A stretch of 64,000 nucleotides of DNA from Flavobacterium endoglycinae (GTDB lineage: Bacteria; Bacteroidota; Bacteroidia; Flavobacteriales; Flavobacteriaceae), in contig NZ_CP071448.1 of the NCBI RefSeq assembly GCF_017352115.1, forward strand, positions 4,699,001 through 4,763,000. The letters are read 5' to 3'. This document shows positions 16,595 to 25,027 of this stretch, piece after piece (the first letter of the stretch is position 1; each line of letters begins with the position of its first letter). Made by a program: the position numbers and the translations under genes. The notes beneath the pieces are model-generated. The model was not told the origin of the DNA. It did not search any database and worked only from the letters and a program-made list of their open reading frames with translations.

Positions 16595-17719
16595 ATGAAA
16601 GAAATCACTGAAATCCTTAGAGCCTATACAGAAGCAAAGTCAGCAGGAAAAAAAACAGCTTTGGCAACCGTAGTAAAAGTAGAAGGATCATCATACAGAC
16701 AACCCGGAGCCAGAATGCTGGTAACCGAAGATGGGATGCTGACAGGAGCCATAAGCGGCGGCTGTTTAGAAGGTGATGCCCTGCGAAAAGCACTTCTCTC
16801 CATCAACCAAAAACAAAATAAACTCGTAACCTACAATACCAGCAGCGAAGATGATGCCGAAGTTGGTTTGCAGCTTGGATGCAACGGAATCGTTCATATT
16901 CTTTTTGAATATATAGATGAAGAAGCTCAAAATAACCCCATTCAGCTTTTAGAACAATTAGAATCAGAAAGAAAAGAAGCTGTTATTGTTACAGTATTTT
17001 CCCTGAAAAGAAATGCTTCTCAAATAGGGACAACCTTATTTTTTAGAAAAGACAGTCCTGTTTTAAATCATCACAATGAAGCTTTGAATCTGATTTCTGA
17101 TGTGAAAGAAGTGTTGAAAACGAAGACTTCTACAATAAAAAAACTTCAGGAAGAAAGCGATGATGAAGCATTGATTGAATATATAAAACCATCCATTTTG
17201 CTTGTAATTGCAGGAGCAGGAAACGATATTCAGCCAGTTGTTAAAATGGCAGCCATTTTAGGATGGAAAATTACTATTGGCGATGGACGTGCGACGCATG
17301 CAACAGCAAAACGTTTTCCAAAAGCCAATCAGATTTCGGTCGTGAAACCAGAACAATTTCTAGAAAATATAATCATTGACGGTCAGACCTATTTTGTTTT
17401 GATGACACACAATTACAAATATGATCTGGCTGTTTTGAAGGCATTGCTGCAAACTAATTGCTATTATGTCGGAATTCTCGGTCCAAAATCAAAATTCAAC
17501 CGAATGCAGGATGATCTTTTAGCAGAAGGAATTACCATAAATGAAGAGCAGTTAAGCCGAATTCACAGCCCTGTTGGTTTAGATATTGGCGCCGAAACCT
17601 CAGAAGAAATTGCCTTGTCAATCATCTCTGAAATTAAAGCTGTGGCTTCATCCCGTGAAGGAACTTCTTTGAAATATAAACTGGGTAAAATTCACGATGA
17701 AATTCATAATGGAGAATAA
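16595..17719 (+). CDS. XdhC/CoxI family molybdenum-enzyme maturation factor
   Basis: This is a 374-residue cytoplasmic chaperone-like protein that in known systems binds the molybdenum cofactor and promotes its sulfuration and insertion into xanthine dehydrogenase-type enzymes. The N-terminal XdhC domain shows VVKVEGSSYRQPGARMLV and GAISGGCLEGD. A C-terminal Rossmann-type domain starts about 197 (LLVIAGAGNDIQPVV, GDGRATHA) and ends with the GLDIGAETSEEIALSI motif. The stop overlaps the next gene by 23 bases. Its client is most likely the hydrolase-subunit set at 20192-24019. Confidence 0.92.
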   Translation: MKEITEILRAYTEAKSAGKKTALATVVKVEGSSYRQPGARMLVTEDGMLTGAISGGCLEGDALRKALLSINQKQNKLVTYNTSSEDDAEVGLQLGCNGIVHILFEYIDEEAQNNPIQLLEQLESERKEAVIVTVFSLKRNASQIGTTLFFRKDSPVLNHHNEALNLISDVKEVLKTKTSTIKKLQEESDDEALIEYIKPSILLVIAGAGNDIQPVVKMAAILGWKITIGDGRATHATAKRFPKANQISVVKPEQFLENIIIDGQTYFVLMTHNYKYDLAVLKALLQTNCYYVGILGPKSKFNRMQDDLLAEGITINEEQLSRIHSPVGLDIGAETSEEIALSIISEIKAVASSREGTSLKYKLGKIHDEIHNGE

Positions 17720-18320
17720 ATTCCGAAATAAAACAGGGATTATTATTTTGGCAGCCGGAAGTTCTTCACGATTGGGCAGCCCCAAACAACTTTTGAAATA
17801 TAAAGAATCAACTCTGCTGAAAAACACCATTTCACAAGCTTCTAAAGTTTCAAGTGCCTTTATAATTGTGGTGACAGGATCAGAAGCTGAGATAATTGAA
17901 AAAGAATTTAATACAGAAGAAATACTGTTTTCTTTTAATCCAGATTGGCAAAACGGAATGTCTTCATCAATTATAAAAGGAATTGAGGAATTATTACATT
18001 TTAATCCAGATTGTGAACAATGTATTCTGGCGGTCTGCGATCAGCCATTTGTAACGAGTTTCGTCTTTGAAAATTTAATTCGAGAATCAAATAAAAATCA
18101 AAAAGGAATGGCAGCTTCTGCATATTCAGAAACATTAGGAACACCAGTTTTATTTCACAAAAAGTATTTCCAAGAATTACTAAAATTAAAAGGACAGGAG
18201 GGAGCCAAAAAACTCATTAAAAAGCATCTAGATGATGTTATCTCAGTTCCTTTTGAAAAAGGTAACATTGATATCGATACAGAAGATGATTATTCTCAGT
18301 TGATTTCTTTTGATAAGTGA
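17697..18320 (+). CDS. MobA/MocA-like molybdopterin nucleotidyltransferase
   Basis: This 207-residue protein has an NTP-transferase Rossmann fold. The nucleotide-binding motif LAAGSSSRLGSPKQLL lies at about 18-33 and a metal-binding VCDQPFV at about 107-113. MocA attaches CMP to molybdopterin to give the cytosine-dinucleotide form used by PaoABC-type enzymes; the adjacent XdhC and PaoABC-like subunits point to that role (inference). The start may be ATG 17697 or 17709; both lie within the end of xdhC, implying coupled translation. Other NTP-transferase family roles are possible but less likely here. Confidence 0.85.
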   Translation: MKFIMENKFRNKTGIIILAAGSSSRLGSPKQLLKYKESTLLKNTISQASKVSSAFIIVVTGSEAEIIEKEFNTEEILFSFNPDWQNGMSSSIIKGIEELLHFNPDCEQCILAVCDQPFVTSFVFENLIRESNKNQKGMAASAYSETLGTPVLFHKKYFQELLKLKGQEGAKKLIKKHLDDVISVPFEKGNIDIDTEDDYSQLISFDK

Positions 18321-18321
18321 C

Positions 18322-18413
18322 AGAGGTTTAAAGAGACAGAGGTTCAAAGAGACAAAGGTTCAAAGAGACAGAGGTTCGAAGTGAAAAAGGTTCAAAGTGA
18401 CATAGTGGCAAAG
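18322..18413 (+). repeat. 16-base tandem repeat, five copies plus a partial
   Basis: Units of the type AGAGGTTCAAAGAGAC start at 18322, 18338, 18354, 18370 and 18386, with a degenerate part unit after 18402. The array begins two bases after the MobA-like stop. Units differ by one to three bases. Confidence 0.75.
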
Positions 18414-18462
18414 TTTTTTTAATATCACGCACGCGCTAAGATGCAACGCTTTTTATGAGTTG

Positions 18463-18540
18463 CCTCCAGTTTTAACTGGAGGTACATTAAGGAGCAAAGT
18501 AATAGGCTTTAGCCAAACATGTCGTAGTTTGGCTAAAGCC
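18463..18540 (+). repeat. Paired-hairpin element
   Basis: Hairpin one is CCTCCAGTT-TT-AACTGGAGG (18463-18482, 9-bp stem). Hairpin two has arms GGCTTTAGCCAAA (18505-18517) and TTTGGCTAAAGCC (18528-18540), a perfect 13-bp stem. Two stems about 20 bases apart is the same plan as the elements at 24862, 42864 and 47210, though the sequences differ. Confidence 0.75.
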
Positions 18541-18704
18541 TGCGCTAGTTGTCTTTTCTCATCCAGCTAAAGATGAACGTAATTCAAGTAGTATAAAAAC
18601 TTTGCACATCTGCAATCTTCGCGAGATTAAACAAACTTCACGCCTCAGCGACTTTGCGAGAGATAAAAAAACTTAGCGTCTTCGAGCCTTAGCAACAAAA
18701 AAGA

Positions 18705-19835
18705 TCATATTCGTCTAGCCAATTCCAAAACCCGCTCTACAGCAATATCAATTTCCTCAGAAGTAGTAAATCGTCCCAAACTAAATCGAATCGAACTCAA
18801 AGCATCTTCATCAGATAATCCCATTGCTTTTAAAACATGCGAAGGTTCAGAAGTCACCGCTGAGCACGAAGCGCCATTTGAAACTGAAATATTTCCCAAA
18901 CCCAAAATCAACTGTTCTGAATTTACGCCTGGAAAACAAATATTTGTGGTATTATAAATTCGGTTTTCAATATTTCCATTTACAAAAGAACCTTCAAATT
19001 GCAATAAACCTTTTTCAAGTTTGTCTCTCAAAAGAAGAATTCTATTTTGATCTTTTTCTAATTCATTAAGAGCAATTTCCGATGCTTTTCCCAAACCGAT
19101 TATTCCGGGTACATTTAACGTTCCGCTTCGTAATTTTCGTTGCTGCCCGCCTCCAACAATTTGAGGAGACAATTTGATTTTGGCTTTCGCCGAAACATAC
19201 AAAGCGCCAACACCTTTCGGACCATAAAATTTATGTGCTGATAAAGTCAAAAGATCAATTCCGAGTTTTTTAACATCAACCGGAATCTTTCCAATCGCTT
19301 GTGTCGCATCACACATAAAAAGTACATTTTTATCTTTCAGAATTTTAGAAATCGCACTGACATTTTGTATGACACCTGTTTCGTTATTAGGAAACATTCC
19401 AATGAAAACCAGTGTTTTATCGGTAATTATTTCTTCCAAAAGTTGAAGATTTAAAAGCCCATCAGAATCAGTTGAAAGATACGTAATGTCATAACCAATG
19501 CTTTCCATAAACCGGCAAGTTTCAAGAACGGCTTTATGTTCGGTTTGAACGGTAACAATATGTTTTCGGTTTTGATCTGCCAAACCTTTTATTGCCAAGT
19601 TGATAGCTTCAGTAGCGCCAGAAGTAAAGACGATTTCATCAGCCTCTGCATTTATCAAATCAGCCGTTTGCCATGCCGCATTTTCAACCGCTTCTTTTAC
19701 TGTTAATCCAGCCAAATGAGTTCCCGTCGAATTTGCGTATAAATCAGTAAAATAAGGAAGCATCGCATTTAAAACTCGCTCGTCAACACGGGTTGTGGCA
19801 TTATTATCAAGATAAATGATTTCTTGTTGTGGCAT
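18705..19835 (-). CDS. NifS/IscS-type cysteine desulfurase
   Basis: This PLP enzyme transfers sulfur from cysteine to a catalytic cysteine persulfide. At 376 residues it matches the group I/NifS length. Seen motifs: the start YLDNNATTRVDERV, SGATEAINL near 72-80, the PLP lysine in LSAHKFYGPKG (Lys202), the RSGTLNVPG motif near 236-244, and the active cysteine in NGASCSAVTSEPSHVL (Cys324). It is the only gene on the minus strand between the two halves of the molybdenum-hydroxylase set. That makes delivery of the terminal sulfur of the molybdenum cofactor (with XdhC) a reasonable role, but general Fe-S supply cannot be excluded. Confidence 0.92.
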   Translation of the reverse strand: MPQQEIIYLDNNATTRVDERVLNAMLPYFTDLYANSTGTHLAGLTVKEAVENAAWQTADLINAEADEIVFTSGATEAINLAIKGLADQNRKHIVTVQTEHKAVLETCRFMESIGYDITYLSTDSDGLLNLQLLEEIITDKTLVFIGMFPNNETGVIQNVSAISKILKDKNVLFMCDATQAIGKIPVDVKKLGIDLLTLSAHKFYGPKGVGALYVSAKAKIKLSPQIVGGGQQRKLRSGTLNVPGIIGLGKASEIALNELEKDQNRILLLRDKLEKGLLQFEGSFVNGNIENRIYNTTNICFPGVNSEQLILGLGNISVSNGASCSAVTSEPSHVLKAMGLSDEDALSSIRFSLGRFTTSEEIDIAVERVLELARRI

Positions 19836-20191
19836 AATTTGGGCTTATTTCAGTAAAAATACAATTTTATAATCTCGCAAAGGCGCGAAGACGCAAAGTT
19901 TTTTAAACCATATAAGTGATATAAGTTCAATTAAGAAAAAACTTAAAATTCCTTATATCCCTTATATGGTTATTTTTTTGAATTAAACTTTGCGTCTCTG
20001 CGACTTTGCGAGAATTTATTTATTATGCTTTGCGAACTTTGCGAAAACATTGCGCCTTTGCGGTTAAAAAAAACGAAATTGTAATTATTCTAAATAAGAG
20101 TAATGTTTGAATTTCATAACTTTTTGTGATTTAAGTTGATTAAATTTGTTAGAATGACAAAGTGAATTTGCTAATTTAACAAATAGACTGA
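19836..20191. other. Intergenic gap upstream of the molybdenum hydroxylase
   Basis: This is a 356-base gap between divergent genes. Its left part is the nested palindrome at 19872-20013, followed by CTTTGCGAACTTTGCG words to about 20067. At 20141-20148 TAAATTTG matches the Bacteroidota -7 consensus TAnnTTTG, but no TTG lies at the expected distance upstream, so the promoter assignment is weak. Confidence 0.5.
19872..20013. repeat. Nested palindromic element
   Basis: Outer arms of about 28 bases (19872-19900 and 19986-20013, words CTCGCAAAG / CTTTGCGAG) match imperfectly. Inner arms 19906-19925 and 19952-19971 match 19 of 20 (AACCATATAAG / CTTATATGGTT). Both can fold into one long stem with an internal bulge. 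Confidence 0.75.
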
Positions 20192-20830
20192 ATGGCTTCT
20201 AAAAAAACAAATCAGAATAAAGTAACGCCCGAGGATGCTAATTCGCGCCGTGACTTTATAAAGAAATCAGGACTTTTTACCGCTCTTGCTCTAGCACCGC
20301 CTTCATTGGTAATGGCTTCAGAAAAGAAATGGGACGAAAAAATTGCGGAATATTTAGAAACAGTACCGCTTTCTATTGAAGTAAATGGCACAAAACACAA
20401 TTTAAACATTGAGCCTAGAACCACACTGTTGGATTTACTTCGCGAACAATTGCAGCTTACAGGAACTAAAAAAGGCTGTGACCACGGACAATGTGGTGCG
20501 TGTACGGTTCATGTAAACGGAACTCGAATTTTGTCTTGTCTTTCTCTGGCATCGATGCAGCAAAATGCCCAAGTAACTACAATCGAAGGACTTTCAAAAG
20601 GTAAAAAACTGCATCCCATGCAGGAAGCTTTTATCAAACACGATGGTTTTCAATGCGGATATTGCACTCCGGGACAAATCATGTCGGGAATTGCCTGTAT
20701 CAAAGAAGGCCACGCCAACAGCAGAGAAGAAATCAGCGAATATATGAGCGGTAACATCTGCAGATGTGGTGCTTATCACAATATCGTTGATGCTATAACT
20801 GAAGTGAAGGAAGGAGGGAAGAAAATATGA
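20192..20830 (+). CDS. 2Fe-2S subunit of molybdenum hydroxylase, Tat-exported
   Basis: This is the iron-sulfur subunit of an aldehyde/xanthine oxidoreductase of the PaoA/YagT type, 212 residues. A Tat signal is visible: SRRDFIKKSG at 18-27 followed by a hydrophobic run, so the folded holoenzyme is probably exported to the periplasm. The plant-type 2Fe-2S motif is CDHGQCGAC (Cys96, 101, 104) with Cys116; the second cluster uses CGYC (Cys155, 158) and CRC (Cys190, 192). The gene overlaps the next by four bases (ATGA). It passes electrons from the molybdenum site to FAD. Confidence 0.94.
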   Translation: MASKKTNQNKVTPEDANSRRDFIKKSGLFTALALAPPSLVMASEKKWDEKIAEYLETVPLSIEVNGTKHNLNIEPRTTLLDLLREQLQLTGTKKGCDHGQCGACTVHVNGTRILSCLSLASMQQNAQVTTIEGLSKGKKLHPMQEAFIKHDGFQCGYCTPGQIMSGIACIKEGHANSREEISEYMSGNICRCGAYHNIVDAITEVKEGGKKI

Positions 20831-21807
20831 AAAACTTTCAGATCATTAAAGCTTTGTCGTCATCATCGGCAGTTATAGGAAAAGCTAAAGATAATTCTTC
20901 TATGTTTATCGCTGGAGGAACCAATCTGGTTGATTTAATGAAGAAAAACATTGTCGCTCCTGACAAACTGGTTGACATCAACGGATTAGATTTAAAGAAA
21001 ATAGAATTTTTAAAAGGAAAAGTTTCAATAGGGGCTTTGGCTAAAAACAGTCAGGTTGCCGAAGATGCTTCCATCAAAGAAAAATATCCTTTGCTGGCAT
21101 TGGCTTTAGCGGCTGGAGCTTCTCAGCAGATTCGTCACATGGCGACTGTCGGTGGAAATATGTTGCAGCGTACTCGTTGTTCTTATTTTTACAACACTGA
21201 TATGCCTTGCAACAAACGCGCTCCAAAAAGTGGTTGTGGTGCAATTGGCGGTTCGAACAGAATGCACGCTGTATTTGGCGCTTCAGACAGTTGTATTGCG
21301 GTTCACCCTAGTGATATGTGTGTGGCTTTGGCTGCACTTGACGCGAAAGTTTTGGTAGAAGGTCCAAAAGGAAAACGAGAAATTGATTTTACCGATTTTC
21401 ATCGTCTTCCGGGAAATACACCTGAAAAAGACAATACTTTAGATAGCAGAGAATTAATTACTTCGGTAGAAATTCCAGATAATAATTTCACTAAAAATGT
21501 CCATTATCTAAAAGTTCGTGACAGAACGAGTTATGCTTTTGCATTAGTGTCTGTTGCTGTGGCTTTGGAAATAAAAAATAATACCATAAATGATGTCAGG
21601 CTGGCTATGGGCGGTGTGGCACATAAACCTTGGAGATTAACGGAAACCGAAAAATTCCTGAAAGGAAAAGCAGTTTCAGAAGATCTATTTAAACAAGCAG
21701 GCGATTTGTCTATGAAAGGCGCTAGAGGATACGGCGACAATGATTTTAAATTAACGCTTGGAGGAAACGCAGTAACGGAAGCACTTACAATAGCAGCATC
21801 AAAATAA
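20827..21807 (+). CDS. FAD-binding subunit with extra Fe-S cysteines (PaoB-like)
   Basis: This is the FAD subunit of the same enzyme, 326 residues. The FAD-binding PCMH-type domain shows MFIAGGTNLVDLMKK (26-40) and QIRHMATVGGNMLQRTRC (101-118). Four cysteines, Cys118, Cys128, Cys137 and Cys156, fall in the insertion that in E. coli PaoB holds a 4Fe-4S cluster; most xanthine dehydrogenase medium subunits lack it. The C-terminal CO_deh_flav_C-like domain runs from about 215. The start ATG overlaps the 2Fe-2S subunit stop. No signal peptide is needed because the Tat signal of the partner can carry the complex. Confidence 0.93.
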   Translation: MKNFQIIKALSSSSAVIGKAKDNSSMFIAGGTNLVDLMKKNIVAPDKLVDINGLDLKKIEFLKGKVSIGALAKNSQVAEDASIKEKYPLLALALAAGASQQIRHMATVGGNMLQRTRCSYFYNTDMPCNKRAPKSGCGAIGGSNRMHAVFGASDSCIAVHPSDMCVALAALDAKVLVEGPKGKREIDFTDFHRLPGNTPEKDNTLDSRELITSVEIPDNNFTKNVHYLKVRDRTSYAFALVSVAVALEIKNNTINDVRLAMGGVAHKPWRLTETEKFLKGKAVSEDLFKQAGDLSMKGARGYGDNDFKLTLGGNAVTEALTIAASK

Positions 21808-21814
21808 TTAAATT

Positions 21815-24019
21815 ATGAGCAAGACAAGTAATATTAATAGAGTTGACGGATTTGCTAAAGTAACGGGCTCTGCAACTTATTCAGCCGAATATAAAACACC
21901 GGGTGTGGTTTACGCCTGCCTTGTGGGAAGTACAATTGCCAAAGGTAGAATTAAAAGCATTGATACTAAAAAAGCCGAATGGGCGCCGGGAGTTTTGGCG
22001 GTGATTACGCATTTAAATGTCGACAAGCCTGCTGGTTATCAAAAAGCAAAAGACAAACGAAATTTTGGTCAGCCGCTTCAGATTTTTAAAGATGATTCGG
22101 TTTTGTATTACGATCAGCCGATTGCTTTGGTAATTGCCGATACTTTTGAACGTATGCGTTATGCGGCAAGTTTAATTAAAGCCGATTATTTCAAAGAAGA
22201 ACATTCGACTGAACTTCACAAAGCAGCTAATAAAGAAAGAAAAATAGATACCGATAAAGGAAATGATTACCATCGCGGTGAACAGGATGGTTATAAGAAT
22301 GCTGAGGTTGTTTTGGAAACCGAATACACGATTCCGACCGAAGTTCATAACCCGATGGAATTGGCGAATATCATTGCGAAATGGGATGGAAACAAACCCA
22401 TTTTATATACCAAGAGTCAAGGTGTTGAAGGAACTAGAAAAAGTGTAGCAGGAGTTTTTGATGTTCCTGTGGAAGATGTTGAGGTTCATGCAGAATACAT
22501 TGGAGGCGCTTTTGGAATGGGATTGCACACTTGGCCGTATGAAATTGCCGCTTTAATTGGAGCTAAAAAATTAAATCGTCCCGTAAAATTAGTTTTGCAT
22601 CGCGAACAGATGTTTACCAATGTGGGGTTCAGACCGTATACCATTCAAAAAATGGGATTGGGCGCTACCAAAGATGGAAAACTGACTGGATTAACGCATG
22701 AAGCCGTTGCTATGACTTCGAGTTACGAAGATTTTATGGAAGGAACGGTAAACATGTCTCGATTTATTTACGATTGTCCGAATGTTTCTACGCGTTACAG
22801 AATTGTGCCTTTGGATACGTGTACGCCAATCTGGATGCGCGGTCCGGGAGAAGCGACAGGTTCTTTTGCTTTGGAAAGCGCCATGGACGAATTAGCATAT
22901 AAATTAAACTTAGATCCGATTGAATTCAGAAAACGCAATTATGCTGAAAAAGATCAGGAACAAAATAAACCGTGGAGCAGCAAATTTCTTTTAGAATGTT
23001 ACGAAGCAGGAATGGAACGCATTGGCTGGAACAATCGTAAAAACGAACCAGGTTCTGTTAAAGATGGGAATTGGCTCGTAGGATACGGCATGGGAACGGG
23101 AACATTTGGCTGTTATAGAAGCCCGACTTCGGTAAAAGCAAAATTCTTAGCCAATGGAGATTTAGTGCTGCAATGCAGTGTCAATGATATGGGACCTGGA
23201 ACTGCAACCATGATGACGGCAATTGGAGCCGAAGCAATTGGTTTGCCTACTGAAAATGTCATTATCGAAATGGGTAAAAGCGGATTGCCAAAAGGTCCAA
23301 CGCAAGGAGGATCGGCAACGACTTCTTCTGTAGGTTCTGCGGTGCATGATGCCTGCAATTTGTTGGTAAATAAAATAATCGAAATAGGAAGCAAAAATGC
23401 TGCTTTAAAAGGAATTGCCCTTACAGATCTAACTTTTGAAAATGGCGCTGTTTCTTCTAAAAAAGACAAATCAAAATCGGTTACGTTAGCCGCACTTTTG
23501 AACAGTAATAAATTAGAAGATTTTGAAGTAGAAAATCTTTCTAAAGCGGCCGAAGAAGCAAAGAAATATTCGATTTACTCATTTTCTGTTCATTTTGTAA
23601 AAGTACTTGTGAATCCGAATTTGGGTAAAATCAGGTTGGCTCATGTGGTTTCTTGTGCCGATATTGGAACGGTTATCAGTCAGAAAACTTCTGCTGGACA
23701 AATGTTTGGCGGAGCAGTAGGCGGAATCGGAATGGGATTAATGGAAGCATTGGAAATAGATCATCGTTTTGGTCGTCCGATTAATAACAATTTTGCCGAT
23801 TACCATGTTCCCGTAAATGCAGATATTGAAAAGCAGGAAGTGTTTTTCGTCAATAAAAAAGACCCAATCAGTAATCCAATGGGAACAAAAGGTCTCGGAG
23901 AAACAGCTTTAGTTGGAATGGCTCCTGCAATTGCAAATGCCGTTTTTAATGCCACGGGAAAACGCGTGCGAGATTTACCAATTACGTTGGATAAGATTAT
24001 AGAAACTGTTAAAGTTTAA
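21815..24019 (+). CDS. Molybdopterin-binding catalytic subunit (PaoC/XdhB-like)
   Basis: This is the large subunit carrying the molybdenum cofactor and substrate site, 734 residues, the usual length for PaoC/YagR proteins. Visible features are the a/b hammerhead domain start (RVDGFAKVTGSATYSAE), GGAFGMGLHTWPYE (about 230-243), MRGPGEATGSFALES (about 344-358), QGGSATTSSVGSA (about 495) and the catalytic glutamate in KGLGETALVG (Glu696). There is no signal peptide, as expected for export by the Tat signal of the 2Fe-2S partner. Substrate class (aromatic aldehydes for PaoABC) cannot be fixed from sequence. Confidence 0.94.
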   Translation: MSKTSNINRVDGFAKVTGSATYSAEYKTPGVVYACLVGSTIAKGRIKSIDTKKAEWAPGVLAVITHLNVDKPAGYQKAKDKRNFGQPLQIFKDDSVLYYDQPIALVIADTFERMRYAASLIKADYFKEEHSTELHKAANKERKIDTDKGNDYHRGEQDGYKNAEVVLETEYTIPTEVHNPMELANIIAKWDGNKPILYTKSQGVEGTRKSVAGVFDVPVEDVEVHAEYIGGAFGMGLHTWPYEIAALIGAKKLNRPVKLVLHREQMFTNVGFRPYTIQKMGLGATKDGKLTGLTHEAVAMTSSYEDFMEGTVNMSRFIYDCPNVSTRYRIVPLDTCTPIWMRGPGEATGSFALESAMDELAYKLNLDPIEFRKRNYAEKDQEQNKPWSSKFLLECYEAGMERIGWNNRKNEPGSVKDGNWLVGYGMGTGTFGCYRSPTSVKAKFLANGDLVLQCSVNDMGPGTATMMTAIGAEAIGLPTENVIIEMGKSGLPKGPTQGGSATTSSVGSAVHDACNLLVNKIIEIGSKNAALKGIALTDLTFENGAVSSKKDKSKSVTLAALLNSNKLEDFEVENLSKAAEEAKKYSIYSFSVHFVKVLVNPNLGKIRLAHVVSCADIGTVISQKTSAGQMFGGAVGGIGMGLMEALEIDHRFGRPINNNFADYHVPVNADIEKQEVFFVNKKDPISNPMGTKGLGETALVGMAPAIANAVFNATGKRVRDLPITLDKIIETVKV

Positions 24020-24034
24020 GTACTATCTTAAATA

Positions 24035-24676
24035 ATGAAATATTTGTACGAACATATTGATACTATAAAAATAAGACCTAGTCTATATGTTGGTTCTTCT
24101 CGAATAAGCGATTTGTATATCTATTTAAATGGTTATCAGACTGCTTTAAGAGATTTGAAATTTACTGAAAAAACTCTTTTACCATTACCATTTTGGTTTT
24201 TTCATGAATATGTGGCTCAAAAATTCGATTATTATGAATCAACTTCGGGTTGGTGCAATATGATTCTGGATCAAGTTGAACATGATGAACAAAAAGGATT
24301 CAATTTATTTTATTTATTGTTTGATGAATTCAAAAAACTAAAAATTGACAAATCCTTTCTAGCCTATATAGGAGATTCACAAAGAAAATTTCATTTTTCA
24401 GATAAAGCACCTAAAAAACTAATTGGATATGATTTGAATGCTAGAGAGCCATTATTTAAAGATCCATTGAAGGTGTATTATGTGAGATTGTCGAATTTGA
24501 AAAAATATAATGGGTATATCGCAATAGTTCAAAATTCTGACGAATATATTTTGGAACGAAAAATTTTTAGGGATGAAAAAGATGTTTTAAATTATTTCAA
24601 AAGTTATTTTGGAAATGATATATTTAATTGGCAAACCTATAATGTTGAAAATATTAATTTTGATGAATTAAATTAA
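24035..24676 (+). CDS. Unknown protein with IRPSLYVGS motif
   Basis: I do not recognise a named family for this 213-residue protein. It begins MKYLYEHIDTIKIRPSLYVG, followed by SSRISDLYIYLNGYQTAL, a pattern reminiscent of small proteins seen beside polymorphic toxins and superficially of the GyrB N-terminus, but it lacks an ATPase Bergerat motif. The rest is rich in aromatic and charged residues, with no signal peptide or membrane helix. It starts 15 bases after the molybdenum subunit and is followed by a clear terminator, so it may be the last gene of that transcript. No toxin gene is adjacent. Confidence 0.7.
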   Translation: MKYLYEHIDTIKIRPSLYVGSSRISDLYIYLNGYQTALRDLKFTEKTLLPLPFWFFHEYVAQKFDYYESTSGWCNMILDQVEHDEQKGFNLFYLLFDEFKKLKIDKSFLAYIGDSQRKFHFSDKAPKKLIGYDLNAREPLFKDPLKVYYVRLSNLKKYNGYIAIVQNSDEYILERKIFRDEKDVLNYFKSYFGNDIFNWQTYNVENINFDELN

Positions 24677-24677
24677 G

Positions 24678-24706
24678 AAGAGACATTCAAAATGTCTCTT
24701 TTTTTT
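24678..24706 (+). terminator. Rho-independent terminator
   Basis: AAGAGACATT (24678-24687), loop CAA, and AATGTCTCTT (24691-24700) followed by T runs, starting two bases after the unknown gene's stop. Confidence 0.88.
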
Positions 24707-24723
24707 AGTTTCACTAATATGAA

Positions 24724-24833
24724 ATATGTCGCTCCTCTGGAGCTTTATTTTTATGACTTAGAATTTTCTATAAATATTAAGCTCCGCAGAAGCTGCTGCA
24801 TATTCTAAGAAAGTCCCAGCGGGGCGACATAAA
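24724..24833. repeat. Inverted repeat with TATGTCGC ends
   Basis: TATGTCGC at 24725-24732 is matched inverted by GCGACATA at 24824-24831. Internal words (GGAGCTTTA / TTAAGCTCC; GACTTAGAAT / ATTCTAAGAAAGTC) are also mutually inverted, giving a long imperfect stem. Confidence 0.65.
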
Positions 24834-24861
24834 TCCTTATTAAAACAATCTATATCAAATA

Positions 24862-24941
24862 GCCCAAGGTTTCAACCTTGGGAACGCAATCAAAATCTCG
24901 TCGTGTTTATTCTGCATGTTTTCCATGGTTGAAACCATCGG
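24862..24941 (+). repeat. Paired-hairpin element, copy A
   Basis: CCCAAGGTT-TC-AACCTTGGG (24863-24882) is followed about 45 bases later by a CATGGTT-GA-AACCATCG stem (24924-24940). The two stem sequences recur in copies at 42864-42929 and 47210-47270. Confidence 0.75.
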
Positions 24942-24976
24942 TTATGTTCTGAAACTATTTGTCTAAACATAGAATA

Positions 24977-25007
24977 AAAAAAGAGGCATTTTTGATGCCT
25001 CTTTTTT
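24977..25007. terminator. Terminator of the DUF2911 gene
   Basis: AAAAAAGAGGCAT (24977-24989) pairs with ATGCCTCTTTTTT (24995-25007). A and T runs on both sides make it usable in both directions; the DUF2911 gene ends 21 bases to its right on the minus strand. Confidence 0.85.
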
Positions 25008-25027
25008 GTATTTGAATATTCAATTTT

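Larger units (their letters stand above)
18321..18704. other. Intergenic gap made of repeats
   Basis: The 384-base gap between convergent genes holds the 16-base tandem array, a paired-hairpin element at 18463-18540, and flanking CTTAGCG / GCGAGA / GACTTTGCGAG words that recur in other gaps. No ORF or RNA gene was seen. Confidence 0.6.
24677..25027. other. Intergenic gap with terminators and two repeat elements
   Basis: The 351-base gap between convergent genes holds, in order, a terminator, an inverted repeat at 24724-24833, a paired-hairpin element at 24862-24941 and a second terminator at 24977-25007. Nothing coding was seen. Confidence 0.6.

Noticed and set aside
18322..18413. CRISPR or iteron array
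   Set aside because: Units abut without spacers and no cas or replication gene is nearby.
23113..23469. Minus-strand ORF of 118 codons inside the molybdenum subunit gene
   Set aside because: Complementary-frame artefact of a well-conserved coding region.
24035..24120. GyrB fragment
   Set aside because: Only the short RPSLYVGS stretch resembles GyrB; the ATP-binding residues and domain are missing.
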